NCBI GenBank assembly: GCA_002423125.1
Contig: DIUW01000055.1
Location: forward strand, 38,623 to 102,622
DNA length: 64,000 nt
Direction of reading: 5' to 3'
Source of the DNA: Legionellaceae bacterium UBA6148
Lineage (GTDB): Bacteria; Pseudomonadota; Gammaproteobacteria; Legionellales; Legionellaceae
Part shown: positions 53,945-63,753 of the stretch, one piece after another
How positions within the stretch are numbered: position 1 is the first letter of the stretch
Layout of the letters: each line of letters opens with the position of its first letter
Position numbers and translations under genes: made by a program
The notes under the pieces: model-generated
Database searches by the model: none
What the model was told of the DNA's origin: nothing
What the model saw: the letters and a program-made list of their open reading frames with translations, nothing else

Positions 53945-55285
53945 TCAATTCACTTTGAAAACGGATCTGAGTTTGAGTAAACTCGTTAACGCATCCAGGG
54001 CGCGGTCACTTTCTTCCATCAATGCAGGGTCGAGCAAATCATGAACATTTAATTCGCTTCGGTAGTGTTGTATGACCCAGTCTTCTAACGACTCTAAAAG
54101 CGAGTCATTGATAATAACACCTTGATGCATAGCAGATAGCTCTTGCTCATTAAGAACCACGCGTAGTCGCAAACATGCTGGCCCTCCGCCATTTCGCATA
54201 CTTTGTTTGAGGTCAAGATAATAAACCTGAGAGATTGGGTTATTAGGAGAGGCAAGTAACTCATCAATAAACAGTTTGATGTGGTCAGTATGTTCGCATT
54301 CCGAAGGAGCGATGATCGCCATTTTTTGGTTGGGGAGAGTGATGAGTTGTGAGTTAAAAAAATAGCTTTTGACCGCGTCAGCTACAGTCATTTTTTCATT
54401 CTTGACGGTGATAATTTGCAGAGAATTTTCGGTTTTAGATTGAAGATCGGCTAAAACCGCATGTTGGTTTTGAAAAGCATCTTCGTGAATGAGCAGTACC
54501 GATTCATTTGCCACTGCAATGACATCGTTATGAAATATTCCTTGATCAACTACAGCCGGATTTTGTTGCGCAAAGACGATGCGGTTCGTGTCAAGTTGGT
54601 GACTACGTGCAATGGCTTGTGACGCCTCACGTGTTTGCCGAGCAGGAAAGCGAGTTGGGATTGGCGCACCATTGTCAGCTGGTAGTATTTGTTGATTATA
54701 CACAAAGAGGTGAGTGCCAAGGTCACTATGACTTCGACACAGTCGATTGTGATTTGCCGCACCTTCGTCACGAGTCGTGATGCTTGCGGGCAAGGGTAAA
54801 TGATGGTGAAAATGACGCTCATTTGAGAAAAGTTGTTGGAGCAGTGCTCGTGAAAAATGAGTTTCTTGATGGCGATGAAGATTATTGATTAAATTTGCTG
54901 CAGTAAAATGAACTCGCCTGTCGGCTGTATCGGTGCTCGGAGATACTGTAGCTGCATTAGCTGCCCACATGCTGGAGGCTGAATAACAGGCACTGAGTAA
55001 TTCAGGTGCGTCACGGTGTGCTTTTTTGAGAAGTTCGGCCGGACGACCTGAAAAACCCAGTTGGCGAAGCAAGTCAAGATTAGGGCGAGGATGTGGGGGT
55101 ATAAGAGCTTGTTTGATACCCAATTGATGTAACAATCGCATTTTTTGAATGCCCTGAAGCGCTGCAGCTTTAGGATTTGCAGTTTTTTTAGCATTACGAG
55201 TGGAGGCTGTATTGCCCGCTGCTAGTCCAGCATAATGATGTGTTGGTCCAACTAAACCATCGATGTTTAATTCGTAGATGTCCAT
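53945..55285 (-). CDS. astB: N-succinylarginine dihydrolase AstB
   Basis: 446 aa from ATG 55285, preceded by GGGAG. N-terminal [20 protein letters not shown] matches the AstB start. The catalytic Cys is in [18 protein letters not shown] (about 360-377), and a His is in the [12 protein letters not shown] segment. It hydrolyses succinylarginine to succinylornithine with loss of CO2 and two ammonia. No other ast gene is nearby, so it is an orphan in this window. It is divergent from putA. Confidence 0.94.
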   Translation of the reverse strand: MDIYELNIDGLVGPTHHYAGLAAGNTASTRNAKKTANPKAAALQGIQKMRLLHQLGIKQALIPPHPRPNLDLLRQLGFSGRPAELLKKAHRDAPELLSACYSASSMWAANAATVSPSTDTADRRVHFTAANLINNLHRHQETHFSRALLQQLFSNERHFHHHLPLPASITTRDEGAANHNRLCRSHSDLGTHLFVYNQQILPADNGAPIPTRFPARQTREASQAIARSHQLDTNRIVFAQQNPAVVDQGIFHNDVIAVANESVLLIHEDAFQNQHAVLADLQSKTENSLQIITVKNEKMTVADAVKSYFFNSQLITLPNQKMAIIAPSECEHTDHIKLFIDELLASPNNPISQVYYLDLKQSMRNGGGPACLRLRVVLNEQELSAMHQGVIINDSLLESLEDWVIQHYRSELNVHDLLDPALMEESDRALDALTSLLKLRSVFKVN

Positions 55286-55427
55286 TAGATGTTCTCCCAA
55301 TGATACGAAACAATATTAAGTATACCCAAACTGATTCAAACCACATAATTGGCTCAAAAACTTGCTTTATTGTATAAATGATTTATTCTTCAGCAATAAA
55401 CACTTACTTATTCTGAGGTATCTATCT

Positions 55428-58400
55428 ATGCTTAATCTTGACACACTTCATGCACCTCAAGGTTTACGATCTGACATTAATGCCACATATCGTATTGATG
55501 AAATGACTCATGTTACTCGTCTCATTGAGTATGCGACCCTTGAATCACAGCAGAATCAGGTGATAGAGAGTCAAGCGACGCGTTTTGTCGAGCGAGTTCG
55601 GGCTGAACGGAAAAATAGTGCGGGCATTGATTCGTTTATGACGGAATACTCATTGTCGGGCGATGAAGGGATCGCATTAATGTGCCTTGCAGAAGCACTA
55701 TTACGTGTGCCAGATAATCAAACCGTTGACCGGTTAATCAAAGATAAAATCGCCGGTCCTGATTGGGGATCGCACCGAGGACAGAGTAGTTCCTTTTTTG
55801 TGAATGCAACGACATGGGCATTGATGTTGACCGGTAAAGTGCTCGCACCAGAGAAAGCTGAGTCAGTCGTGACAAAAGCGATGATGACTCTATTAAACCG
55901 CAGCAGTGAAGCCGTTGTGCGCAAGGCGGTCAATCAAGCGATGCGGATTATGAGTAAACAGTTTGTAATGGGTCGAACCATTAAGGAAGCACTGTCTCGA
56001 TCGAAGAAAAAAGAAGCGGTTGGTTATCGTTTTTCATACGACATGTTAGGAGAGGCCGCGCTGACCGCAAGTGATGCCGAACGTTATTTTGTGGCTTATC
56101 AAGATGCGATTGATGCCATTGGAAAAGACGCAAATAGAGATGCCGACTTACGTACAAAACCGGGTATTTCAATTAAACTTTCCGCGCTTCATCCACGATA
56201 TGAAGAAGCCTTTCGGGATCGCGTCTTAGCTGAGCTTGGACCAAAATTACTGAAACTTGCCCAGCAAGCTAAATACTATAGTATTGGCCTGACCATCGAT
56301 GCAGAAGAGTCGGAGCGTTTGGATTTATCTCTGGATTTGATCGAGCTGGTTTTTAATGATAGTAGCTTGGATGGTTGGGATGGATTTGGACTTGCACTGC
56401 AATCCTATCAAAAGCGCGCTTTTATCGTCTTGGATTGGGTTGCTGCATTGGCTCGCTCTAAAAAGCGTCGCATGATGGTGCGTTTGATTAAAGGTGCTTA
56501 TTGGGATAGTGAAATTAAAAAAGCACAAGTCAGAGGTATGACAGAGTATCCTGTGTTTACGCGAAAAGTATTCACTGATGTATCGTTTCAAGCGTGTGCA
56601 AAAAAAATGTTAACCATGACTGATGCAATTTACCCTCAATTTGCAACGCATAATGCCCAATCAATTGCATTGATTTTGACGTTAGTTGGGGATTATCGAG
56701 ATTTTGAATTTCAGTGTTTGCATGGAATGGGAAGTGGTTTGTATGAACAAATTGTTCCAGCAGACCAATTAGTAATACCATGCCGAGTTTATGCACCGGT
56801 CGGTAGTCACGAGGATTTACTGCCTTACTTGGTGAGACGGCTTTTAGAAAATGGTGCGAATTCATCATTTGTCAATCGTATTGTCGATGAAAAAGTTTCT
56901 ATTAGCACATTGGTTGCTGATCCGCTTGATAAAGCCGCTCAATGCTTAGCGCAAAAAAATACACCGATTCCTTTGCCCATTGATATCTTTTTACCGGTGC
57001 GAAAAAATTCATTTGGAATTGATTTTTCAGACCGTGAAAAAATGGCAGAGCTGCAGCAATCACTTGAATTACTGAAGCCTTATGAATGGCAAGTAGGACC
57101 CATGCTGGCAGGGGTGAAATCAACCTCTAAGTCAAAGCAAAAAGTATATTCACCACAATCTCCTGAGGAATGCATTGGATTTGTGACGGAGTCAAAGGCT
57201 TCTGATATTGAGTCTGCTCTTACAAGTGCGACCGCGTATTTTCCAACGTGGCGTGATACACCGGTACAAGTACGTGCGGAATGCTTACGACGTTTCGCAC
57301 AATTGATGGAAAAAAATCGAACGGCGCTGTTAGCTCTTGCGTGCTTGGAGGCAGGTAAAACCTGGGGTGATGCCATTGCTGAGGTACGTGAGGCGATTGA
57401 TTTTTGTCATTATTATGCTTCGATGGCTGAAGAGCTGATGGCTAATCCCGTTCTCTTAAATGGTTACACGGGTGAATTGAACGAATTAACATTACATGGT
57501 CGAGGTGTTGTACTTTGCATTAGTCCATGGAATTTTCCATTGGCTATTTTCACCGGCCAAGTGGTCGCAGCGATTGTTGCCGGAAATTGTGTGATTGCAA
57601 AACCAGCGGAGCAAACACCGTTAATTGCTGGATTTGCCGTGCAATTAATGCGTCAATCAGGAATTCCTGAGGCGGTTGTGCAATTATTGCCAGGTACAGG
57701 CGAATCAGTTGGCGCTCCTCTTGTCGCAGACGAGCGAATTAAAGCAGTTATTTTCACTGGGTCCACGCAAACAGCAGCGATCATTAATAAAACACTTGCC
57801 CATAGAGAGGGAGAAATTATTCCTCTTATTGCTGAAACCGGTGGTCAAAATGCGATGATTGTTGACTCTACCGCATTGCTTGAACAAGTGGTGGTTGACG
57901 TTGTGGCGTCAGCCTTTGGTAGTGCTGGGCAGCGTTGTTCTGCGTTAAGAGTCCTATATGTTCAAGATGAAGTCTATCCAAGGATGATTGAATTATTGAC
58001 AGGTTCCATGAGTGAATTGACCGTTGGTGATCCACGTTGGTTGGCGACCGATATTGGTCCAGTGATTGATGATGAAGCCTTGTCTTTATTAAAAAAACAT
58101 GTGACTCAAATGAAGAAAACCGCGGAATTAATTTATCAATGTAAATTAGATGATGGCTGCAAAGGTGGCCATTTTATGCCTCCTACTGTTTTTGAAATTG
58201 CAAACATGAAGGTTTTGGAGCGAGAAGTATTTGGTCCTATTTTGCACGTGATTCGTTTTAAGCGAGATGCCCTGGATGATGTGATTGATCAAATTAACCA
58301 GACAGGATATGGATTGACGCTAGGAGTTCACAGTCGAATTAATCATACGGTTCAATATATTCGCGAGCGTTGCAATGTGGGGAATTTTTATGTGAATCGC

Positions 58401-58580
58401 AACATGATCGGTGCCGTGGTTGGGCTTCAACCGTTTGGTGGTGAAGGGTTGTCTGGCACAGGCCCTAAAGCGGGCGGTCCTCATTATTTAATGCGTTTAT
58501 GCCATGAGCGGGTGTGTACCGTTGATACAACAGCGGCCGGCGGGAATGCAAGTTTAATGTCAATGCCCGATCCAACTTGA
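55428..58580 (+). CDS. putA: Bifunctional proline utilization protein PutA
   Basis: 1050 aa from ATG 55428, with GAGG upstream; the longer frame to 55362 looks spurious. Domains in order: proline dehydrogenase barrel (about 180-480; MVRLIKGAYWDSEIKKAQVR) and P5C dehydrogenase (about 560-1020; CISPWNFPLAIFTGQVVAAI, IFTGSTQTAAIINK, LIAETGGQNAMIVDS, and the catalytic Cys in GSAGQRCSALRVLYV). There is no N-terminal ribbon-helix-helix DNA-binding domain, so it should not repress its own gene. It makes glutamate from proline at the membrane. Its stop overlaps mnmC (TTGA). Confidence 0.96.
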   Translation: MLNLDTLHAPQGLRSDINATYRIDEMTHVTRLIEYATLESQQNQVIESQATRFVERVRAERKNSAGIDSFMTEYSLSGDEGIALMCLAEALLRVPDNQTVDRLIKDKIAGPDWGSHRGQSSSFFVNATTWALMLTGKVLAPEKAESVVTKAMMTLLNRSSEAVVRKAVNQAMRIMSKQFVMGRTIKEALSRSKKKEAVGYRFSYDMLGEAALTASDAERYFVAYQDAIDAIGKDANRDADLRTKPGISIKLSALHPRYEEAFRDRVLAELGPKLLKLAQQAKYYSIGLTIDAEESERLDLSLDLIELVFNDSSLDGWDGFGLALQSYQKRAFIVLDWVAALARSKKRRMMVRLIKGAYWDSEIKKAQVRGMTEYPVFTRKVFTDVSFQACAKKMLTMTDAIYPQFATHNAQSIALILTLVGDYRDFEFQCLHGMGSGLYEQIVPADQLVIPCRVYAPVGSHEDLLPYLVRRLLENGANSSFVNRIVDEKVSISTLVADPLDKAAQCLAQKNTPIPLPIDIFLPVRKNSFGIDFSDREKMAELQQSLELLKPYEWQVGPMLAGVKSTSKSKQKVYSPQSPEECIGFVTESKASDIESALTSATAYFPTWRDTPVQVRAECLRRFAQLMEKNRTALLALACLEAGKTWGDAIAEVREAIDFCHYYASMAEELMANPVLLNGYTGELNELTLHGRGVVLCISPWNFPLAIFTGQVVAAIVAGNCVIAKPAEQTPLIAGFAVQLMRQSGIPEAVVQLLPGTGESVGAPLVADERIKAVIFTGSTQTAAIINKTLAHREGEIIPLIAETGGQNAMIVDSTALLEQVVVDVVASAFGSAGQRCSALRVLYVQDEVYPRMIELLTGSMSELTVGDPRWLATDIGPVIDDEALSLLKKHVTQMKKTAELIYQCKLDDGCKGGHFMPPTVFEIANMKVLEREVFGPILHVIRFKRDALDDVIDQINQTGYGLTLGVHSRINHTVQYIRERCNVGNFYVNRNMIGAVVGLQPFGGEGLSGTGPKAGGPHYLMRLCHERVCTVDTTAAGGNASLMSMPDPT

Positions 58581-60523
58581 GTACGCCCTTTATTCCAATT
58601 CAAACGGCAGACATCACTTGGCGTGACGGTTTGCCTAATAGCCTGCAAGAAGCGATGCATGGTTTCATTGAAGGGAATCGATTGGTTGAGCGATGGCAAA
58701 GTCTTACTGCAGATGAATCCTCAATATTTACAATTGGTGAAACAAGTTTTGCTGCAGGTTTAAATTTTTTGTTAGCTTGGTCGATATGGGACCGAGTCGC
58801 TCCATCGAATGCTCGATTGCACTTTATCACATGTGAGCAACATCCTTTGTCGTTGATGGATCTACAGCAATGCCTCAGAGTGTGGCCTGAATTATCCCAT
58901 TATGCTGAAATATTATTAGATTCATACCCCGTATTAACCCCTGGATTCCATCAGATTGAACTCGATAATGGACGCGTGACCTTGCACTTGATGCTCGGCG
59001 ATCCGTTGATTTGTTATCACGATCGTTTGTTGTGTGGTGATTCGACGCTTGAGCAAGCGTTGCGACGAGATGCTGTCGATGCATGGTTTTTGAATGAATT
59101 TTCTCTTAAAAAAAATCCTCAGATGTGGACCAATGAACTATGGGGGGCGATGGCTCAGTTGTCCAAACAAGGAACAACACTGAGTACGTTTTCAGTGGAG
59201 GGTTCGGTTGAGTGTGATTTGAGTTTAGCTGGATTTTCAGTGACTAAAAGACCCGGATATGGGCAAAAGGGGGAAATGCTCATTGGGCATTGGCATCACC
59301 TTCCCCCACGTTTATTTAAGCCTAAAACACCGTGGCATGTAGCGACTCAACAGCGAGTGAATCACAAGAAACAAGCCATTGTTGTGGGAGCAGGTCTATC
59401 CGGATGTTGTGTGGCCTATTCGTTAGCTCGTCGTGGGTGGCAGGTCAGCGTTTTGGATAGTCACTCAACAGTTGCACAAGGTGCGTCGGGCAATCACCGT
59501 GCGATTTTATTTCCAATGATATCGGCTTATCGAGCACCATTCACTGAGTATATGTTAATGGCATTTCTATATGCTTCCCGTTTTTATCAACAGTGTATCA
59601 AACGGTGGGGGGTCGGTCATTTTTCAGGAATTTTACAGTTTAGGAGTGTTGCAAAAAAGCCACAAGCTGAAGCGGATTTGGCTCAATGGCTTTTAGCCTA
59701 TCCAGAGTTAGGTCGTTTAGTGGATATGCAGCAATCGTCTGAACTCTCCGGTGTGGAGTGCTCTTCTGGAGGTTTATTTATACCCCATACTGGATGGATC
59801 GATTCGCCGTTATTATGCGAGCAGCTCATTCAGCAATCCGGGATCCGATTTGTTCCTGATACGGATGTTCAATCGTTGCAATATGAGGCAGGTCAATGGA
59901 GTGTTGCAGGGCATACAGCCCCAGTTGTTATTCTTGCGAACGGTCATTCTGCCAATCAATTTATTCAGACCCAGCATCTTTCGATTCAATCGATTCGCGG
60001 ACAAATGACAAGCATTAGTGCAAGTGATCAAAGTCGTAAGCAGAAGATTCCCTTGTGCGGGGATGGGCATATTTTACCGCATCATGCTGGGATTCATGCT
60101 ATCGGAGCTACATATGGCCCCCTTTTACAAGACAAAAGTGACGATGAAATCAATATTTCTACAATTCATAATCTCCCTGCGCAGTTGAATAGTTCCAATC
60201 AAGTCATGGGGCATTGGGAAGGCATTCGTGCGACGACAGTTGATCATTTGCCATTGGTTGGGCCAGTTGCTGACGCATCGTTATTTCTCAAACGATTCGA
60301 ATCGCTTGCTCGTGATCCAAATCGATGGGTGGCTTCTGGGGGTGATTATTTGAATGGATTATTTATAATGTCTGGATTTGCATCACGAGGAGCCACTACG
60401 ATTCCAATCAGTGCCGAGTATCTCGCAGGGTTGATTCATCACGATCCAAGTTGCTTACCTAGACATTTAGTACAAGCAATTTCACCTGCAAGATGCTTTC
60501 TAAAAACCAAGGAGTTGTTATGA
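58577..60523 (+). CDS. mnmC: MnmC, bifunctional tRNA modification enzyme with a degenerate methyltransferase half
   Basis: 648 aa with a TTG start in the TTGA overlap. MnmC finishes mnm5s2U34 in tRNA: the C-terminal FAD domain removes the carboxymethyl group, and the N-terminal domain methylates. The FAD half (about 265-640) is intact (IVVGAGLSGCCVAYSLARRG and QGASGNHRAILFPMISAYRA). In the N-terminal half, the segment corresponding to DVYFS...LEET is missing, GFGTG in the SAM loop reads SFAAG (IGETSFAAGLNFLLAW, about 53-68), and the usual WFLDGF is WFLNEF (Asn 173). This suggests loss of methylation but retention of the oxidase. Confidence 0.88.
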   Translation: MSTPFIPIQTADITWRDGLPNSLQEAMHGFIEGNRLVERWQSLTADESSIFTIGETSFAAGLNFLLAWSIWDRVAPSNARLHFITCEQHPLSLMDLQQCLRVWPELSHYAEILLDSYPVLTPGFHQIELDNGRVTLHLMLGDPLICYHDRLLCGDSTLEQALRRDAVDAWFLNEFSLKKNPQMWTNELWGAMAQLSKQGTTLSTFSVEGSVECDLSLAGFSVTKRPGYGQKGEMLIGHWHHLPPRLFKPKTPWHVATQQRVNHKKQAIVVGAGLSGCCVAYSLARRGWQVSVLDSHSTVAQGASGNHRAILFPMISAYRAPFTEYMLMAFLYASRFYQQCIKRWGVGHFSGILQFRSVAKKPQAEADLAQWLLAYPELGRLVDMQQSSELSGVECSSGGLFIPHTGWIDSPLLCEQLIQQSGIRFVPDTDVQSLQYEAGQWSVAGHTAPVVILANGHSANQFIQTQHLSIQSIRGQMTSISASDQSRKQKIPLCGDGHILPHHAGIHAIGATYGPLLQDKSDDEINISTIHNLPAQLNSSNQVMGHWEGIRATTVDHLPLVGPVADASLFLKRFESLARDPNRWVASGGDYLNGLFIMSGFASRGATTIPISAEYLAGLIHHDPSCLPRHLVQAISPARCFLKTKELL

Positions 60524-60581
60524 TTGGAGTCTGGACAACGCTGCATGCGTCTTTTTGCATGTATTCTTGTCCAGACTCCAA
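60524..60581. terminator. Bidirectional hairpin between mnmC and tenA
   Basis: TTGGAGTCTGGACAA at 60524-60538 and its perfect reverse complement at 60567-60581 (15-bp stem, 28-base loop with an inner GCATGC..GCATG). It directly follows the mnmC stop and precedes the convergent tenA end, so it can serve both. Confidence 0.65.
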
Positions 60582-60592
60582 ATTATGATCGC

Positions 60593-61414
60593 CTATTTGT
60601 TAACCCAGCTGGCGTCAGCTTCTGTTTTTTGACAAAACGCCTCGTCTATTGTTTCATTTTGACTGCGCGCGGCCACACTTTGCGGTTTTTTGAATAGGCT
60701 GGGTGAATAACTGAGTGGGTAATCGAGTTCATTTACAAAGCGCCATTCAAATTGGGCGCTTCTGTTACATGCAGAAAGCATCCTTTTTTTCATTTCATCG
60801 CTTGAAAAAAAAGCGACTTCATCAAATAGTTGAATCATCTGATTCACAGAGTCACTAAAACGCTGGTCTGAGTATGTGTTAATCCAGCGAGCATAGGGAT
60901 TAGTTTGAGTTGAAATCTCATGGGTGCTCATCGATACGCCAAGCTCTCTAAAAAACCAAAAACAAGGTAATACAGACGCAATGGCTATTTCTACAGGTTC
61001 AAAAGCCGCCGTGCGTAATAGGTAATCAGTATAGTCTCTCGTAGCTGAGGTTAACCCATTCCAGGTAACTTCCTCACTTTTTTTAACTGCTCCACGACGG
61101 TTAGAGAGTGGATCAGTTGGAGGTGAGTCATTATCTTGCAATGAATAATAATGTATACAATCCAGCTCGTCTTTAAAACCATCATCCTCATAGTTCAAAA
61201 AGAAATGGCTATGGGAGTGTGTTTTTCGACCAATGATACCAAAGCATCGTGCTAAATTTGAAAGATAGTAAACATCTTGTTGTAGAAAACGTCTAAATTT
61301 TACAAAGGGTAATGATCCATTCAACAATTCTTGATTAAAGCGATGGTGTTGTACGGTCAAGTAGATTGGATGAATCTGTTGCCATGCTAGCCGTGATAAT
61401 TTCATATGTGACAA
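60593..61414 (-). CDS. tenA: TenA-family thiaminase II / HMP salvage enzyme with a repeat-encoded tail
   Basis: 273 aa, longer than usual (about 220-230). TenA releases HMP from thiamine breakdown products such as aminopyrimidine. The active-site Cys is in SVLPCFWFFRELGVSM (about 148-163), and the late Glu is in AQFEWRFVNELDYPL. The tail after about 235 is extra and contains residues KKPQSVAARSQ encoded by a copy of the dispersed palindromic repeat. A second unusual segment is DPLSNRRGAVKKSEEV in the middle. It is the last gene of the thi operon, overlapping thiD by 13 bases. Confidence 0.85.
   Translation of the reverse strand: MSHMKLSRLAWQQIHPIYLTVQHHRFNQELLNGSLPFVKFRRFLQQDVYYLSNLARCFGIIGRKTHSHSHFFLNYEDDGFKDELDCIHYYSLQDNDSPPTDPLSNRRGAVKKSEEVTWNGLTSATRDYTDYLLRTAAFEPVEIAIASVLPCFWFFRELGVSMSTHEISTQTNPYARWINTYSDQRFSDSVNQMIQLFDEVAFFSSDEMKKRMLSACNRSAQFEWRFVNELDYPLSYSPSLFKKPQSVAARSQNETIDEAFCQKTEADASWVNK
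60664..60691. repeat. Repeat arm fragment embedded in tenA
   Basis: TGCGCGCGGCCACACTTTGC and the following T-rich bases match the arm of the element at 10462-10628 with a few mismatches. Here the copy is translated in frame as part of the TenA C-terminus. Confidence 0.6.
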
Positions 61415-62208
61415 GATACCTTATTCATATCATAAAAATGATCAACGGGACCATGTCCTTTTCCGACGCTATTGTTTTTGGCGGCTTGAATGGCATTGGA
61501 TAAATACTGTTTGGCCTGCTGACACGCTTCAAGCGTTGTTAATCCGCCTGCAATCCCCGCGCAAATGGCGGCGGACAATGTGCAACCTGTGCCGTGAGTA
61601 TTGTTGGAATCAATGCGAGGGGCTTCAAGCGTTGCCCTAACGCCTGTTTTATCAACATATACATCATTGGATTGATTCGATGATGCATGACCACCTTTTA
61701 ATAATACGGACTTAGATCCAAGCGTTAATAAGAGGTCTGCAAGCGCATCCATATCGTCTGTTTCGCCTGAAAGGACATAAGCCTCAGGTAAATTAGGTGT
61801 GATAATTGCGGCGAGAGGAATGAGCTGATGTTTTAAACTCTCAATTGCATCAGGTTGTAATAAGGGGTGACCACTTTTAGCGACCATTACAGGATCAAGA
61901 ACAATTGGAATATCACGCGCATTTTTTTCTAAAAAACGTGCTACTAGTGAAATAATGGGGGTGGAAAAAAGCATCCCAATTTTAATCGCATCGGGCACGA
62001 TGTCATCAAAAATGGCTTCAAGCTGATCGTCAATGCATTGCAGTGGAATATCATAACAACGTCTTACACCACATGTATTTTGAACCGGTAAAGCAGTGAG
62101 AACGGTCATGCCATAACATCCAAATGCCGAAAATGTTTTGAGATCTGCCTGAATTCCTGCACCACCTGAACCATCGAAACCAGCAATAGATAGACATTTG
62201 GTTATCAT
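61402..62208 (-). CDS. thiD: Hydroxymethylpyrimidine/phosphomethylpyrimidine kinase ThiD
   Basis: 268 aa, normal. It phosphorylates HMP and HMP-P. The N-terminal GFDGSGGAGIQADLKTFSAF and GMTVLTALPVQNTCGV substrate loops, the VLDPVMVAKSGHPLL segment and the catalytic DSNNTHGTGCTLSAAI (Gly-Thr-Gly-Cys) are intact. It overlaps thiM by 4 bases and tenA by 13. Confidence 0.95.
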   Translation of the reverse strand: MITKCLSIAGFDGSGGAGIQADLKTFSAFGCYGMTVLTALPVQNTCGVRRCYDIPLQCIDDQLEAIFDDIVPDAIKIGMLFSTPIISLVARFLEKNARDIPIVLDPVMVAKSGHPLLQPDAIESLKHQLIPLAAIITPNLPEAYVLSGETDDMDALADLLLTLGSKSVLLKGGHASSNQSNDVYVDKTGVRATLEAPRIDSNNTHGTGCTLSAAICAGIAGGLTTLEACQQAKQYLSNAIQAAKNNSVGKGHGPVDHFYDMNKVSCHI

Positions 62209-62969
62209 AATAACTCCAGATCAGTGTTGTATAACGTATCAATAAATGTACTTCGAAATGAGCCGGGAGAGTTTGTTTTACGCCCAGTCAGTGTTCCGCA
62301 TAATCCGAAATAGGCTGTTGCTAAATAGGCTGCGTTGAATGAATCAGGGATTACCGCACGAAATGCCGCAACAACGGCGGTTAAAGTACATCCCATTCCT
62401 GTCACGAGTGGCATGATGGATGAACCAAACGTTAATGATTGTTGCTGCCTACCGTCAGTGACGTAGTCTTCTTCACCGCTCACAATCACAGCGCAATTAA
62501 GCTCGGTTGCAAGGCGGTTAGCGCTTGCTTTGGCAGCGGATGTCGAGTGACTTGATTCAACACCTGCTGTGCTGATCGGGTGCTCGACTAATGCCATGAC
62601 TTCGCTTGCATTGCCTCGGATGATGTCCGCAGAGGCCATCAACTGACGTGCACTTTGAGTTCGGCTTGAACTTGCTCCGGCACCGACTGGATCAAGAATA
62701 ATCGGTTTGTTATATCGTTTTGCGATGCTTGATGCACGAGTGCATCGTGCGATGAATGCGTTGTCCAATGTGCCAATGTTTAAATTGATGGCGCTACTGA
62801 TTAAAATAAGTTCTTCAAGTTCGCTGTCATCACATGACATGATAGGTGCCGCGCCTAATGCCAATAAACTATTGGCCATAAAATCCATCGTAACGGTATT
62901 GGTGAGACAAAGAATGAGAGGTTTGTTTTTTTTGATATCGGTTATCGCGTGATTGATTGCATTGATCAT
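62205..62969 (-). CDS. thiM: Hydroxyethylthiazole kinase ThiM
   Basis: 254 aa, normal. It phosphorylates the thiazole alcohol THZ, a salvage step. The substrate loop APIMSCDDSELEELILISSA, IILDPVGAGASSSRT and the catalytic Cys in LVTGMGCTLTAVVAAF match. Together with ThiD, TenA and ThiE it makes thiamine phosphate without the de novo genes. It overlaps both neighbours by 4 bases. Confidence 0.95.
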   Translation of the reverse strand: MINAINHAITDIKKNKPLILCLTNTVTMDFMANSLLALGAAPIMSCDDSELEELILISSAINLNIGTLDNAFIARCTRASSIAKRYNKPIILDPVGAGASSSRTQSARQLMASADIIRGNASEVMALVEHPISTAGVESSHSTSAAKASANRLATELNCAVIVSGEEDYVTDGRQQQSLTFGSSIMPLVTGMGCTLTAVVAAFRAVIPDSFNAAYLATAYFGLCGTLTGRKTNSPGSFRSTFIDTLYNTDLELL

Positions 62970-63598
62970 GATGTTACTCCAATGAAGTGACGAAGATTGT
63001 TCACCGTATTTTGAGGATTAGTTGAATCATGGAGGGCACTGATCACCGCAATGCCGTGAGCTCCAGCGCGCCTAACCTCATCAGTATTTGATTCGTTTAT
63101 GCCCCCTATGGCAACGATAGGGTGCTTTGATAGGGCGGATAACATGGTCAAGCCATCAATACCCCAAATGGTCGCTACATTGTGTTTAGTGGGTGTCGGA
63201 TAGATGGCTCCAACTCCAACATAATCAATGGGTAGCTGATTCGCGTCATGCAGATTTTCCAGTGAATCAATTGAAAGGCCAATGATTTTTTCAGGCCCGA
63301 GGCGTTCTCGTGCACTCATGGGACAAGCATCCGATTGCCCTAAGTGAACACCGTCTGCATTTAGTTCGATGGCCAGTGTGACGTTGTCATTAATAATCAG
63401 CGGAATATCAAATGGCGCGAGGATATGTTTGAGCTGTTGTCCGAGATCGAGGAGTTCGGGATAGGATGCATTTTTTTCACGAAGCTGCAATGCCGTAATC
63501 CCAGATTCCGCACAGCATTGAATAAATTGAAGATAATCACGGGTTGGGGTGTTATTTTTATGAGTCACGAGCATGAGCGTGTAATATGGGGTCTTCAT
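62966..63598 (-). CDS. thiE: Thiamine phosphate synthase ThiE
   Basis: 210 aa from ATG 63598, with AGAGGAAATA upstream; an in-frame ATG at 63619 would add 7 residues without a better site. It condenses HMP-PP with THZ-P to thiamine phosphate. The GITALQLREKNASYPELLDL barrel strand, the pyrophosphate-binding IINDNVTLAIELNADGVHLG and DYVGVGAIYPTPTKHN are intact. It is the first gene after the TPP riboswitch. Confidence 0.95.
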   Translation of the reverse strand: MKTPYYTLMLVTHKNNTPTRDYLQFIQCCAESGITALQLREKNASYPELLDLGQQLKHILAPFDIPLIINDNVTLAIELNADGVHLGQSDACPMSARERLGPEKIIGLSIDSLENLHDANQLPIDYVGVGAIYPTPTKHNVATIWGIDGLTMLSALSKHPIVAIGGINESNTDEVRRAGAHGIAVISALHDSTNPQNTVNNLRHFIGVTS

Positions 63599-63660
63599 TA
63601 TTTCCTCTATCATTTGCATGAGAAAACATAAAGAAAAGTCGAGCGCACGGGCAGACTTGC

Positions 63661-63740
63661 TTCACACTCCCTCCGCAGGTATTAACCAGAGCAGGTTCAT
63701 AAGGGTCTTATCTCAGCTGGATAACCAGCACCCCTGGTGA
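63661..63740 (-). ncRNA. TPP riboswitch (THI element) controlling the thi operon
   Basis: On the minus strand GGGGTGC, then GCTGAGA, ACCCTTATGAACCTGCTCTG, GGTTAATACC and GCGGAGGGA appear in order and match the THI-box aptamer core. P1 is likely formed by TCAC at the start and GTGA at the end. The following AAGTC-loop-GACTT before a T-rich run could be a weak terminator, so the mode of control is not settled. Downstream are thiE, thiM, thiD and tenA. Confidence 0.93.
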
Positions 63741-63753
63741 TTCAATAAAATTT

